NCBI GenBank assembly: GCA_945903605.1
Contig: CAMDOH010000001.1
Span: forward strand, 1 to 46,300
Source of the DNA: Akkermansia muciniphila
GTDB taxonomy: Bacteria > Verrucomicrobiota > Verrucomicrobiia > Limisphaerales > UBA1100
DNA: 46,300 nucleotides
Reading direction: 5' to 3'
The notes under the pieces were generated by a model. It was given only the letters and a program-made list of their open reading frames with translations, was not told where the DNA came from and ran no database searches. The position numbers were made by a program, and so were the translations under genes. Positions 27,401 to 35,107 of this stretch are shown one piece after another (position 1 is the stretch's first letter; every line of letters starts with the position of its first letter).

Positions 27401-27524
27401 GACCTTTACTGATGGCTTCATCGACCGCTTTCCATTGGGCATCGCGAGGGCCTGCTTTCAATGCCTGAACCAATCCGGTGCTGATGACTGCTGCCAGTAG
27501 GGGAACTAGTAGGAACTTGCGCAT
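21462..27524 (-). CDS. Bacterial alpha-2-macroglobulin family protein with thioester
   Basis: A 2020-residue exported protein (signal MRKFLLVPLLAAVISTGLVQA, no lipobox) of the protease-trapping alpha-2-macroglobulin family. Order: helical, TPR-like N-terminal region (~30-420); macroglobulin domains, with FFTDRALYRPGQTVSYKG near residue 580 marking MG2; a Gly-rich low-complexity stretch (~1165-1250); the A2M domain (VVKMQFTMPEALTEWKFMG, ~1270); thioester motif YPHECSEQIFSR with Cys1486 and Gln1489; all-alpha thioester domain; C-terminal domain ending in FNSHSESFNLTVK. The intact CxEQ predicts covalent trapping of attacking proteases. Start ATG 27524 matches the signal peptide; the track's extra 34 residues do not. 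No PBP1c gene is adjacent, unlike E. coli yfhM. Confidence 0.93.
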   Translation of the reverse strand: MRKFLLVPLLAAVISTGLVQALKAGPRDAQWKAVDEAISKGLPKTAITNLVPIIEGALKDKAYPEVVKAIARRITLEGNIQGNKPEEKILRLEAEIAKAPKEIVPVLDTVLANWYWHFFQQNRWRFMQRTQTAEAPGKDFTTWDLPRIMAEIDKQFTKALSAEKVLKTIPIATYNDLLQKGTLPDSYRPTMFDFLAHEALKFYSSGEQAGAKAEDAFVLLATSPIFAAADKFMAWKLDAITDTDSKQVKAIRLLQDLLRFHEKDADNTAFIDADLARLVYGQNTAFGEDKNKLYKAALKVSVDRWADHELSARALAYWASVLQQEGDLVEAHKLAKRGIGAHPNSIGGNMCFNIIQQIESKTSSIQTERVWNNPRPKIDVNYRNLTEVHFRVVAYDWNDMLVKRNRRPEWLDNNERKALLAKKAEFEWSAQLPPTPDYHGRVESLTSPEDIKPGSYYIISSHNKEFSEANNIVSFSDFWVSDLAIVMRTLHGEGRLEGFVLNAITGDPIDGAEISSWQRTNNNQLEALPARKTDESGLFKIEGVQQRGILVFAKHQNQQLSSQNEYWMYQNNYTQRPYDRTVFFTDRALYRPGQTVSYKGICIHVDSDKDDYQIVANRDLTVVFSDPNNKEITRQKVRSNDYGSFSGSFTAPRDRLMGRMSIFTQDGPAGSTAVNVEEYKRPKFQVALAAPKTAARLDDKVSLKGTATAYTGAVIDGAKVQWRVTRQVRYPAWWGWHYWWRPFPQSPSQEIAHGTAKTGTDGTFTIEFEAKPDLSVPEKDEPTFHYSINADVTDNTGETRSGSSSVNVGYTALQANLTATDWQTDEKAVSITLSTVTLDGEPQKAEGSLKVYKLKEPAKVERAKLGGNYNYNPQPRRGKGGILISPTPAADPSNVNSWELGAVAETKGWTTDATGKLVFNFKLAEGAYRVIVESQDRFGKKVTTRLPVQVLKPAANKLGIKIPHLLNAPDWSTEPGKEFMALWGSGYDRARAFIEIEHRGQILQKFWTRPADTQIAIKQAVTEAMRGGFTLHVTMVRENRAYINSHSVAVPWNNKNLTIKWEHFVSKLEPAQKETWTAVITGHDGKKSVAEVVAALYDKSLDAFAPHHFMGGFGVFRSDHSRRNSQFENSVKGLQHILGNFPSSYRDTSYSYRSFPQDIIGNYWGYQYFGRGGGMGGGPGGALRKGDGFPEASAAMAPGMAMEMQQNGAQNRSDAKSAGSEKRRALSDKQSDGERENSGGGGGNAPDLGKVSARKNLNETAFFFPHLISDTNGVVKMQFTMPEALTEWKFMGFSHDKNLRGGLLQDSVVTAKEIMVQPNPPRFLREGDQLEFTVKVSNQSAGRQTGKVALQLAEAFNNGSADKALGNTSPTIAFDVPSKESRTYSWRLKVPDETGFLTYKAVASTGRLSDGEEGHLPVLSRRILVTESLPLPIRGKQTKQFDFLKLSQSANSKTLKHQNMSVQMVSQPAWYGIMALPYLMEYPHECSEQIFSRLYANALARHIANSDPKIRHVFDLWKGTPALDSPLEKNQDLKSVMLEETPWLRQAQAESQARKNVGILFDGNRLNDETTRNLQKLAQMQLGDGAWPWFPGGPANDYITLYITTGFGRMRHLGVDVPVDSAVKSIARLDGWIDKTYRDILRYSKDKDANHLSPTIALYLYGRSFFLKDKPVAAPHKEAVDYFIGQSKKYWLQLANRQSQAHIAVALKRFGDLETPKGIMASIKERSVSNEEMGMFWRDLELSWWWYRAPIETQAMMIEAFDEVMGDSVAVEDCKVWLLKQKQTQDWKTTKATADAIYGLLLRGNNLLASDALVEVALAGQTIKPAQVEAGTGFYEKRFSPIDIKSTMGKITVKKVDEGVSWGSVHWQYFEDMSKVTPHDGTPLKLKKTLFTKVNTKKGPVLEAVKNGLVNVGDELVVRIELRTDRDMEYVHLKDQRGSGTEPVNVLSRYRYQDGLGYYETTRDTASHYFMDYLAKGIYVFEYSVRVQHRGQYQTGIAEIQSMYAPEFNSHSESFNLTVK

Positions 27525-27612
27525 AGGTTTTTCGATTCGTCCGTTGGTGGGGTGTGACGGTTTTTGGCTGGGATTACTCCAAGCAAAATTGGGCAATGGC
27601 ATCACCGAGCCA

Positions 27613-27628
27613 GAATGCCTCAGCATTC
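27613..27628. terminator. Hairpin GAATGC-CTCA-GCATTC in the gap upstream of the A2M gene
   Basis: A perfect 6-bp stem with a 4-nt loop lies in the 166-bp gap between the pseudouridine synthase stop and the A2M start, both minus strand. A second weaker TGCCA/TGGCA hairpin is about 20 bp away. No T-run; it could weaken read-through. No clear A2M promoter was found in the rest of the gap. Confidence 0.25.
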
Positions 27629-27690
27629 AAACCGTTGCAAGCTGCCAACTTCAATCTGGCAACGACTTTGACCGGAAGCGCAAAGCCCCT

Positions 27691-28257
27691 TCAGCTTAAA
27701 GCCAGCTTTCGTTCAGTCTCAGTGAGGTTTTTCCAATCGCCTTGCTTCAACTCGCCCAACTCGAGCTTGCCAATGCGAACCCGAAGCAATCGCAAAGTCG
27801 GGTGGCCAACAGCAGCCGTCATCCGGCGCACCTGCCTGTTTTTGCCCTCAATAAGTTCGAGGCCGATCCAGTAATCGGACACATTCTTACGAAACCGGAT
27901 TGGCGGGACTCGAGGCGAAATCTGCGGTTGTGGCTCAAGCAACCACGCGCGGCTTGGAAGTGTTTTCCGGCCTTGGATCAACAATCCACTGGCCAACTTC
28001 TCCAACGCTGCAGTCGTCGGCACGCGCTCAACCTGCACCCAATACTCGCGTTCGTGGGAATTCTGCGGGTGCAACAACCGTTCGTTCAACTGCGGCTCAT
28101 CGCTCAACAGCAACAATCCTTCGCTGTCACCATCGAGCCTGCCGATGGGATAAACATCCTTTGGAAAACCGAACTCAGCCAGCGTGCGAAGTGTTGATCC
28201 CGCTTCTGTCGTGAACTGGCTGAGCACCCCGAATGGTTTGTGGAAGGCGATCAACAC
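27691..28257 (-). CDS. rRNA pseudouridine synthase, RsuA/RluE-type
   Basis: Isomerises a uridine in rRNA to pseudouridine. Family motifs: AFHKPFGVLSQFT, PIGRLDGDSEGLLLLSDE with the catalytic Asp in GRLD, REYWVQVE and EGKNRQVRRMTAAVGHPTLRLLRVRIG. There is no S4 domain, as in RluE (23S rRNA U2457), so I favour an RluE-like role. The start is uncertain: the track's 28437 ORF includes ~60 residues of non-family sequence antisense to another gene. A GTG at 28257 (VLIAFHKP) gives 188 residues, close to the family N-terminus. Confidence 0.82.
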   Translation of the reverse strand: MLIAFHKPFGVLSQFTTEAGSTLRTLAEFGFPKDVYPIGRLDGDSEGLLLLSDEPQLNERLLHPQNSHEREYWVQVERVPTTAALEKLASGLLIQGRKTLPSRAWLLEPQPQISPRVPPIRFRKNVSDYWIGLELIEGKNRQVRRMTAAVGHPTLRLLRVRIGKLELGELKQGDWKNLTETERKLALS

Positions 28258-28357
28258 CAGCGCCGACGTTGATGCCGCCGCCTCCGCCGCAGCAAGTGAA
28301 AACTCATTTGAACGATAGACCGTTTTTGTCCAACCCCTCCAGCTACCGTGATCGCGT

Positions 28358-28558
28358 ATGAAAACAAATGACCAACAGCTCCAACTCGGGTTCAACAACC
28401 AACGCAACATCACCTCGCCGCGGTCTGCCACTGGCATGGATCGCGCTCGGCTTTGGTTCGCGCATATCCAGCAGGCGATTGATCAAGCCGTGGGCGAGCC
28501 GTTGCCCGAGCCGCCGCCAGTTCAAAGCTGGTTCAAACTCGCGCGCGGCCAACGGTGA
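28358..28558 (+). CDS. Possible small protein (66 aa), function unknown
   Basis: An ORF of 66 codons between the divergent pseudouridine synthase and cimA. Its composition looks protein-like: polar N-terminus (MKTNDQQLQLGFNNQRN), amphipathic helix with aromatics (RARLWFAHIQQAIDQAV) and a Pro-rich tail. A TACCGT hexamer ends 8 nt before the ATG, the spacing seen at other leaderless-type starts, though no good -35 is present. No signal peptide. Not similar to anything I can name; possibly a small lineage-specific protein. Confidence 0.45.
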   Translation: MKTNDQQLQLGFNNQRNITSPRSATGMDRARLWFAHIQQAIDQAVGEPLPEPPPVQSWFKLARGQR

Positions 28559-28595
28559 TTCGCATCGCCTATTAGCGTTTGCCTCGGCGAGGGAT

Positions 28596-28623
28596 TTGAC
28601 CTAATAAGTCCTTCCCCGATGGT
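28596..28623 (+). promoter_or_regulatory. Putative promoter of cimA
   Basis: TTGACC (28596-28601), a 16-nt spacer and GATGGT (28618-28623) end 8 nt before the ATG at 28632. The -10 is weak. GGGG between them could act as a poor ribosome binding site. Confidence 0.3.
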
Positions 28624-28631
28624 GGGGCAAG

Positions 28632-30188
28632 ATGGAATCGCACGTTGAAATCTACGACACAACCCTGCGCGATGGGTCGCAGGGCGAGGGCATCAACTTC
28701 TCGGTGGCAGACAAGCTGCGCATCGCCGAGCGGCTTGACGCTTTCGGTGTGCATTTCATCGAGGGTGGCTGGCCGGGTAGCAATCCGAAGGACATCGAGT
28801 TTTTCGCACAGGCCAAAAGGAAAAAGTTCAAACACGCCAAACTCGCTGCCTTTGGATCCACACGTCGGAAACGCGTGCCTGTCGAGAATGATGAACAAGT
28901 GCGATTGCTCATCGAAGCCCAAACGCCCGTCGTCACCATTTACGGCAAGACGTGGCAGTTGCACGTGAAAGAGGTGCTGCGTTGTTCTCCCGAGGAAAAT
29001 CTCGCGATGATCAGCGATACGGTGCGCTTTCTCAAAGATCACGGGAAATTTGTCATATACGATGCCGAGCACGGCTTTGATGGCTTCAAGGATGATGCAG
29101 ATTATGCGTTGGCCACTTGGGTCGCCGCCGAAAAAGCCGGTGCGGACATCGTGACTCTGTGCGATACGAATGGGGGTTGTTTGCCCATCGAGATTGCAGC
29201 CATCACGAAAGTCGCCATTGGCAAATTGAACAGCCGGATCGGCATTCACACGCATAACGACATCGGATTGGGCGCAGCCAACGCCATCGCGGCGCTGGAA
29301 GTTGGCGCCTCGCACGTGCAAGGCACCATCAACGGCTACGGCGAACGCACGGGTAATTGCAATCTGACCAGCCTCATTCCGTGCATCGCCATCAAGATGA
29401 AGCGGAGTTGCGTGAAGCCGTCGTCATTGCCGAAGCTCAAAGAACTTTCTCAATTCGTCGATGAGGTCGCGAATATCCGGCACGATCCGCGCCAGCCGTG
29501 GGTCGGTTCGGCCTGTTTCGCTCACAAGGGTGGAACGCATGTGAACGCAGTTCAGAAAATTGCGCGCAGTTACGAGCACATCGATCCCGCTCTTGTCGGC
29601 AATGCGCGCAATGTGCTCATCAGCGATCTGGCTGGACGCAGCAACATCGTCATCAAAGCGCAACAACTCGGTTTTAAGATCACGAACGACACGCCAGAAC
29701 TGAAACCCATCCTTTCGCGCATCAAGGATCTCGAACATCTGGGCTACGAATTTGAAGCAGCCGAAGGATCGCTGTCGTTGTTGCTCAAGCGCATTCTTGA
29801 GCACAAAGAATTGCCATTCGCTGTGGATGCTTATCACGTTTCGATGCGCGGCGATGGCAAAGGTTCTGTCTGCGAAGCGACGGTGCGGGTGCGAGTGGGC
29901 AGCGAGATTTCGCACACAGTCGCCGAGGGTGATGGCCCGGTGAACGCACTCGATGGTGCGTTGCGCGCGGCACTGGCGCGGTTTTTCCCCAAGCTGAAAA
30001 ATATCCGGCTCACCGACTACAAGGTGCGCATTATCAATTCATCCACCGGCACGGCGGCCAAAACGCGCGTGCTCATCCAATCCACGAACGGTCAGCGCGA
30101 GTGGGGCACGGTGGGTGTGAGTGAGAACATCATTGAAGCCTCGTTGCAGGCGTTGGTGGACTCGATGGAATTCGCTTTGACACGATAA
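28632..30188 (+). CDS. cimA: (R)-citramalate synthase
   Basis: Condenses pyruvate and acetyl-CoA to citramalate, feeding a threonine-independent route to 2-ketobutyrate and isoleucine. The 518-residue length fits CimA. HMGL-like barrel (residues ~1-280): YDTTLRDGSQGEGINFS, FIEGGWPGSNPKD (the GGWPGSNPKD form typifies CimA over LeuA), HTHNDIGLGAANAIAAL with the His-x-His metal ligands and NGYGERTGNCNL. The C-terminal ~130 residues form a LeuA-type regulatory domain (YKVRIINSSTGTAAKTRVLI), implying feedback control, probably by isoleucine. Encoded alone, 23 bp before the ThuA gene. Confidence 0.92.
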   Translation: MESHVEIYDTTLRDGSQGEGINFSVADKLRIAERLDAFGVHFIEGGWPGSNPKDIEFFAQAKRKKFKHAKLAAFGSTRRKRVPVENDEQVRLLIEAQTPVVTIYGKTWQLHVKEVLRCSPEENLAMISDTVRFLKDHGKFVIYDAEHGFDGFKDDADYALATWVAAEKAGADIVTLCDTNGGCLPIEIAAITKVAIGKLNSRIGIHTHNDIGLGAANAIAALEVGASHVQGTINGYGERTGNCNLTSLIPCIAIKMKRSCVKPSSLPKLKELSQFVDEVANIRHDPRQPWVGSACFAHKGGTHVNAVQKIARSYEHIDPALVGNARNVLISDLAGRSNIVIKAQQLGFKITNDTPELKPILSRIKDLEHLGYEFEAAEGSLSLLLKRILEHKELPFAVDAYHVSMRGDGKGSVCEATVRVRVGSEISHTVAEGDGPVNALDGALRAALARFFPKLKNIRLTDYKVRIINSSTGTAAKTRVLIQSTNGQREWGTVGVSENIIEASLQALVDSMEFALTR

Positions 30189-30211
30189 TAAACCGCATCA
30201 ACCAACACACT

Positions 30212-31264
30212 ATGATGAAAACATGGATCCGCACGGTCGCATCGATTGCCCTGTTATCCGCCCTCGCAGTTTCCGCTGCCGATTGGGTCGTTTACGAAGG
30301 CAAAGAAGGCGCGGGCAAAGGCAAGCACATCGTCCTAATTTCCGGCGATGAAGAATATCGGAGCGAGGAAGGGTTGCCGCAATTGGGCAAAATCCTCGCG
30401 CAACGACACGGCTTCAAATGCACCGTACTTTTCGCGGTCGACTCCGTGAACGGAGATATTAATCCGAATAACGGCAAAAATATTCCCGGCACAGCAGCGC
30501 TCAAATCAGCCGACTTGATGATCATCCTCACTCGCTACCGGAATCTTCCGGATGATCAGATGAAACCGATCGACGACTATCTCAAGTCGGGCAAGCCAGT
30601 CATTGGCCTGCGTACTTCGACTCATGCCTTCAACGGAATGAAAGGCACCTACGAGCATTACAACGATGGTTATCGCGGCGAGAAAAAAGAATGGCTCGAA
30701 GGGTTTGGCCGTTTCGTTCTCGGCGAAAAATGGATATCGCATCACGGCGGACACAAAACCGAATCCACTCGTGGCTTGTTCGCGCCGAACATGAAGGGCA
30801 ATGCGCTTTTGAGCGGCATTAATGACGGAGAGATTTGGGGCGGGACGGATGTTTATGGTGTGCGCTTGCCGTTGCCCGGCGATTCCAAACCCGTCGTCCT
30901 CGGCCAAGTGCTCAAACGAAAAGGACCGGCAATCAAAGACGACGCCGATTTCGGATTGCGATCCACGGACAATGAGCCGGTCGAAGGCAAAAAGAACGAT
31001 CCGATGATGCCTGTCGCTTGGACGAAGAGTTATCAGTTGCCCGATGGAAAGCCCGGTAAATCGTTTTGCTCGACGATGGGATCATCAACGGACTTGGCGA
31101 ACGAAGCGTTGCGCCGCTTGGTCATCAACGCCGCTCATCAACTCGTCGGATTGAAAGTGCCAGCCAAGGCAAACGTGGATATCGTTGGCGAATACAAACC
31201 GACTGCGTACGGTTTTGGCAGCTACAAGAAAGGCGTGAAACCCGCCGATCACGAATTGAAATAG
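30212..31264 (+). CDS. ThuA-domain protein, secreted
   Basis: A 350-residue exported protein (signal MMKTWIRTVASIALLSALAVSA) with a ThuA/glutamine-amidotransferase-like fold: HIVLISGDEEYRSEEGLPQLGKIL, DLMIILTRYRNLPDDQMKPIDDYLKSGKPVIGLRTSTHAF, and SHHGGHKTES. ThuA domains are associated with trehalose utilisation in rhizobia and are very common in secreted planctomycetal/verrucomicrobial carbohydrate proteins; activity is not established. The C-terminal ~70 residues (FCSTMGSSTDLANEALRRLVINAAHQLVGL) match the family end. Followed after 6 bp by valS. Confidence 0.88.
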   Translation: MMKTWIRTVASIALLSALAVSAADWVVYEGKEGAGKGKHIVLISGDEEYRSEEGLPQLGKILAQRHGFKCTVLFAVDSVNGDINPNNGKNIPGTAALKSADLMIILTRYRNLPDDQMKPIDDYLKSGKPVIGLRTSTHAFNGMKGTYEHYNDGYRGEKKEWLEGFGRFVLGEKWISHHGGHKTESTRGLFAPNMKGNALLSGINDGEIWGGTDVYGVRLPLPGDSKPVVLGQVLKRKGPAIKDDADFGLRSTDNEPVEGKKNDPMMPVAWTKSYQLPDGKPGKSFCSTMGSSTDLANEALRRLVINAAHQLVGLKVPAKANVDIVGEYKPTAYGFGSYKKGVKPADHELK

Positions 31265-31270
31265 TTGCCG

Positions 31271-33940
31271 ATGCCAGAAATCCCAAAAGCCTACGAGCCG
31301 CAGGCGGTCGAGGAGAAGTGGTACCAGTTCTGGCTGGAGCAGGGTTGCTTCAGTGCCGATCCCGCGCGCGTTTCCACGACTCGTCCGGCCTATTCCATCG
31401 TCATCCCGCCGCCCAATGTCACGGGCGTGCTCACGCTCGGTCACGTTCTTAACAACACCATTCAGGACATTCTCGCCCGCAAGGCGCGCATGGATGGCAA
31501 GGAAGTTCTCTGGCTGCCGGGCACCGATCACGCGGGCATCGCTACGCAGACGGTCGTGGAGCGCACGCTCAAAAAGGAGAAGGTCATCCGGCATCGCGAC
31601 GATCTGGGCCGCGATAAGTTTTTGGAGAAGGTCTGGGCTTGGAAGGAGAAACACGGCGGCATCATCATCGAACAGCTCAAGAAACTCGGCTGCTCCTGCG
31701 ACTGGTCGCGCGAACGCTTCACGATGGATGCGGGATATTCGCGCTGCGTGCAGCAAGTCTTCGTCGAGCTTTACAAGAAGGGTCGCATCTATCGCGGCAA
31801 ACGGATGGTGAGTTGGTGCCCCGCCTCACTCACGGCACTCTCTGATGAGGAAGTGGTGATGAAGGAGCAGAGGGGGTTCATGTACCACTTCAATGTGGAA
31901 GTGGCCGAGGCACCCGGCACATGGCTCACCATCGCCACCACGCGACCTGAAACGATTCCCGGCGACACCGCCATCGCAGTGAATCCGAAAGACCCGCGCT
32001 ACGCGCATCTCATCGGCCAGCACGCCGTGCGTCCGTTGCCGGTGGAATTGCCGCGCGAACAAAAACTCATCCCGATCATTGGCGATGCGCATGTGGATTT
32101 TGAGTTCGGCACCGGCGTGCTGAAGGTCACGCCCGCGCATGACAAGGCCGATTTTGAGATTGGCGCGCGCCACAAGCTCGCGGCCATCGACATCATGAAT
32201 CCGGACGGCACGATGAACAATCTGGCCGGCGTGGACTTAGTGGGACTCGATCGTTTCAAGGCGCGCAAAGTGGCGGTGGAAAAGCTGGGCGAACTGGGCG
32301 CGATGGTGAAGGAAGAACCGTATGCCAACAACGTCGGCTACAGCGAACGCGCCGATGTGCCCATCGAACCGCGCTTGAGCGAGCAGTGGTTTTTGAAATA
32401 TCCGGGCGTGGAGGCAAGCGCGAAGTGCGTGGCCGAGGGGCGGTTGAAATTTTATCCCGAGCGCTGGGCCAAGGTGTACGACCATTGGATGGGCAACATC
32501 CAGGACTGGTGCATCAGCCGCCAGCTTTGGTGGGGACACCGCGTGCCGGTGTGGTATCGCGGCGCTGAAGTTTATTGCGGACTCGAGGCGCCGCAGGGTG
32601 AAGATTGGATTCAAGACCCCGACGTGCTCGACACGTGGTTCAGCTCGTGGCTCTGGCCCTTTGCCACGATGGGCTGGCCGGAGCAGACCGACACGCTGAA
32701 GAAGTTTTATCCCACGACCGATCTTGTCACGGGGCCGGACATCATTTTTTTCTGGGTCGCGCGCATGATCATGGCCGGGCACGAGTTCATGGGCGAGATG
32801 CCCTTTTGCAACGTCTATTTCACCGGCATCATCCGCGACAAACAGGGGCGCAAGATGTCCAAGAGCTTGGGCAACTCGCCCGACCCGCTCGATCTCATTT
32901 CCAAATATGGCGCCGACGCGCTGCGCTTTGGCGTGATGCGTGCCGCGCCGATTGGGCAGGATATTTTGTTTGATGAGCAAGCGGTGGAACTGGGCCGCAA
33001 CTTCTGCAATAAACTCTGGAACGCTTGCCGCTTTCGCCAGATGCAGGGCGGCGAAACGGAAGGCGAGATCGCGCCCGCGCTACTCACAAGCGACGACAAA
33101 TGGATTTTGCTTCGTCTGGACCAAGCCATCACTGAAGTGACGGCCGCTTTTGCCGGGTATAAATTCAGCGATGCCACCGCCACGCTCTACCGGTTTTTCT
33201 GGAGCGAATATTGCGACTGGTATGTCGAGGCGAGCAAAGCGGTTTTCTTTGGCAGCGACGCCGCGCGCAAAGCCAATACGCTCGCCGTGATTGATTTTGT
33301 CCTCGGCCACACGCTGCGGCTTTTCCACCCGTTCCTGCCGTTCATCACCGAGGAACTATGGAATGGAATGGGATTTGCCACGGACATGCCGCTGGAGCAA
33401 GGCGGCAAAACCATCATGACGGCCTGCTGGCCAAAACCGCTGGGCGATGAATTCAAGAGCAACTATGGATTGGATGTGACGGACGAACAATTTGTCGCCA
33501 CCAAACACGAGTTCGTCACGCTCGGCCGCAATCTCAAGACGCAGTTTAATCTCTCCTCCAAGCGCGTCGCCTTTTTATTCCGTCCCGAAGGCACATTGCC
33601 GCCGCATGAACTGGAAGTACTGCGCCTCCTGCTCGGTGCCGAAAAAATCGACTGCATCACCGACGCGCCCGACAAAGGCACACCCGCCGTGCGCAACGCG
33701 CTGGGTGAACTTTTTCTACCGCTCGAAGGCGTGGTGGACATGACGGCCGAACGCACGCGCCTGGGCAAAGAGCTGGAAAAGATTGCCGCCGAGATTGAAA
33801 AAGTGCAGGCCAAGCTGGCCAACCCCGGCTTCACCGAAAAAGTCCCCGCGGCCGTTCTGGCCGAACATCAAACCCGCCTCGCCGACTGGCAATCCAAGCG
33901 TGATCGACTTCAGACCGCGTTGGGAAATCTGGTCTCCTGA
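31271..33940 (+). CDS. valS: Valyl-tRNA synthetase
   Basis: Charges tRNA-Val with valine in the cytoplasm. The 889 residues include an N-terminal Rossmann half with PPPNVTGVLTLGHVLN (HIGH site at 55-58, reading TLGH rather than H[IM]GH), GTDHAGIATQ, the CP1 editing domain (TTRPETIPGDTAIAVNP), DTWFSSWLWPF, the KMSKS loop at 528-532, an anticodon-binding helical domain and a C-terminal coiled coil (ELEKIAAEIEKVQAKLANPGF) typical of bacterial ValRS. Start: ATG 31271; the track begins at a TTG two codons earlier. It lies 6 bp after the ThuA gene. Confidence 0.97.
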   Translation: MPEIPKAYEPQAVEEKWYQFWLEQGCFSADPARVSTTRPAYSIVIPPPNVTGVLTLGHVLNNTIQDILARKARMDGKEVLWLPGTDHAGIATQTVVERTLKKEKVIRHRDDLGRDKFLEKVWAWKEKHGGIIIEQLKKLGCSCDWSRERFTMDAGYSRCVQQVFVELYKKGRIYRGKRMVSWCPASLTALSDEEVVMKEQRGFMYHFNVEVAEAPGTWLTIATTRPETIPGDTAIAVNPKDPRYAHLIGQHAVRPLPVELPREQKLIPIIGDAHVDFEFGTGVLKVTPAHDKADFEIGARHKLAAIDIMNPDGTMNNLAGVDLVGLDRFKARKVAVEKLGELGAMVKEEPYANNVGYSERADVPIEPRLSEQWFLKYPGVEASAKCVAEGRLKFYPERWAKVYDHWMGNIQDWCISRQLWWGHRVPVWYRGAEVYCGLEAPQGEDWIQDPDVLDTWFSSWLWPFATMGWPEQTDTLKKFYPTTDLVTGPDIIFFWVARMIMAGHEFMGEMPFCNVYFTGIIRDKQGRKMSKSLGNSPDPLDLISKYGADALRFGVMRAAPIGQDILFDEQAVELGRNFCNKLWNACRFRQMQGGETEGEIAPALLTSDDKWILLRLDQAITEVTAAFAGYKFSDATATLYRFFWSEYCDWYVEASKAVFFGSDAARKANTLAVIDFVLGHTLRLFHPFLPFITEELWNGMGFATDMPLEQGGKTIMTACWPKPLGDEFKSNYGLDVTDEQFVATKHEFVTLGRNLKTQFNLSSKRVAFLFRPEGTLPPHELEVLRLLLGAEKIDCITDAPDKGTPAVRNALGELFLPLEGVVDMTAERTRLGKELEKIAAEIEKVQAKLANPGFTEKVPAAVLAEHQTRLADWQSKRDRLQTALGNLVS

Positions 33941-33997
33941 ACAGGGTTTTGGTTGTCAGAATCGGTCGGCGTGCCATTCTCGATCGTCACCCAATCC

Positions 33998-35104
33998 ATG
34001 AACCGCTCATCCATCGCACTCACGATTTCACTCGCGTTCGCTGTTCCAATGTCAGTGTTTGCCGCTGCATCAGTTCCTTGCTGGCAATCACGCGAACTGG
34101 CAGGCGACCCGCTTTTCTTTGTGACATCTGCTGGCGATACGCTGGCAAAGGCATCACTGCTGCGAGTGCCGGAGAAGGCGCCGGTTCTGAAAAGTGCTTC
34201 GGGCGAAATTGTCTATGAACTCGGACGCGACTTCACTTGGAAGCCGGGTTCACGACTGATCGTGCTCACCCAAAACTCGCGCATGCCGTTCAAGACACTT
34301 GCCGAGTTGCATCCTCCACCAGGTTCGCCCAACGCCTATAAATCAACGGTGGATGGCAAATCGTGGTTGCTCTACAGTCAGGGAAGATTTTTTCACGATT
34401 TGCAATGCGCGGCCAGTTACACGGCGCGCGATGATTGGATGCCTCCGCGCGTCCCTGTTGCCCCGATTGTACAACTGCAGAAGATCCGTGCGCGTCTGGC
34501 CGCGAAGCAACCCATCAAACTCGTCGTGCTCGGCGACAGTATTTCGACCGGACTCAATGCCTCGATGACTGGGAATGCGCCGCCGAAACAGCCCGGATAT
34601 CCCGGATTGGTTGCGCAGGGATTGGAGCAGAGGTTCGGTTCGAAGGTCACACTCGTCAATCTGTCGGTCAGCGGCATGTCTGCGTCGTGGGGATTGTCCC
34701 AAGCGGATGCGGTGATCAAAGAAACCCCCGATCTTTTTCTGTGCGCCTTCGGAATGAACGATGCATCCGGTAAAATTCATCCTGAACTGTTCGCGAACAC
34801 CCTTCGCGCCTTGGTCGATAAAGTCCGTGCCGCTCATCCGGGATGCGCTGCCATCGTAGTTTCTTCGATGACCGCCAATCCAGAATGGATTCATGCCACA
34901 CCGCCCCTCTACCCCGCATACGCCGCCGCACTCGAAAAGTTGACGGGTCCGGGCATCGCCGCTGCGAATGTGACGTCGGTTTGGATGGCGCTTTTGGAAC
35001 GCAAGCAAGTGCTCGACTTCACTGGCAACGGGCTGAATCACCCGAATGATTTTGGCCATCGGATTTATGCCGATGTGATTCTGGGCGTCATCGGCGACAA
35101 CTAG
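33998..35104 (+). CDS. SGNH/GDSL hydrolase, secreted esterase
   Basis: A 368-residue exported protein (signal MNRSSIALTISLAFAVPMSVFA). After a ~150-residue N-terminal beta-rich region comes an SGNH domain: LVVLGDSISTG (nucleophile Ser181), SVSGMSASWG (Gly), CAFGMNDASG (Asn254) and GNGLNHPNDFGH (His348). Such enzymes deacetylate or de-esterify polysaccharides or glycans. The track start 33953 is upstream of the signal peptide; ATG 33998 is better. It opens a run of four exported hydrolase-like genes on the same strand, only 3 bp before the next. Confidence 0.87.
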   Translation: MNRSSIALTISLAFAVPMSVFAAASVPCWQSRELAGDPLFFVTSAGDTLAKASLLRVPEKAPVLKSASGEIVYELGRDFTWKPGSRLIVLTQNSRMPFKTLAELHPPPGSPNAYKSTVDGKSWLLYSQGRFFHDLQCAASYTARDDWMPPRVPVAPIVQLQKIRARLAAKQPIKLVVLGDSISTGLNASMTGNAPPKQPGYPGLVAQGLEQRFGSKVTLVNLSVSGMSASWGLSQADAVIKETPDLFLCAFGMNDASGKIHPELFANTLRALVDKVRAAHPGCAAIVVSSMTANPEWIHATPPLYPAYAAALEKLTGPGIAAANVTSVWMALLERKQVLDFTGNGLNHPNDFGHRIYADVILGVIGDN

Positions 35105-35107
35105 TTT

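Noticed and set aside
21462-27524. Long ORFs on the opposite strand of the alpha-2-macroglobulin gene (e.g. 22044-23180, 26358-27500)
   Set aside because: No recognisable motifs; GC-biased shadows of the real frame.
28258-28437. Upstream 60 residues of the pseudouridine synthase ORF
   Set aside because: Not family-like and antisense to the 66-aa candidate gene and its promoter.
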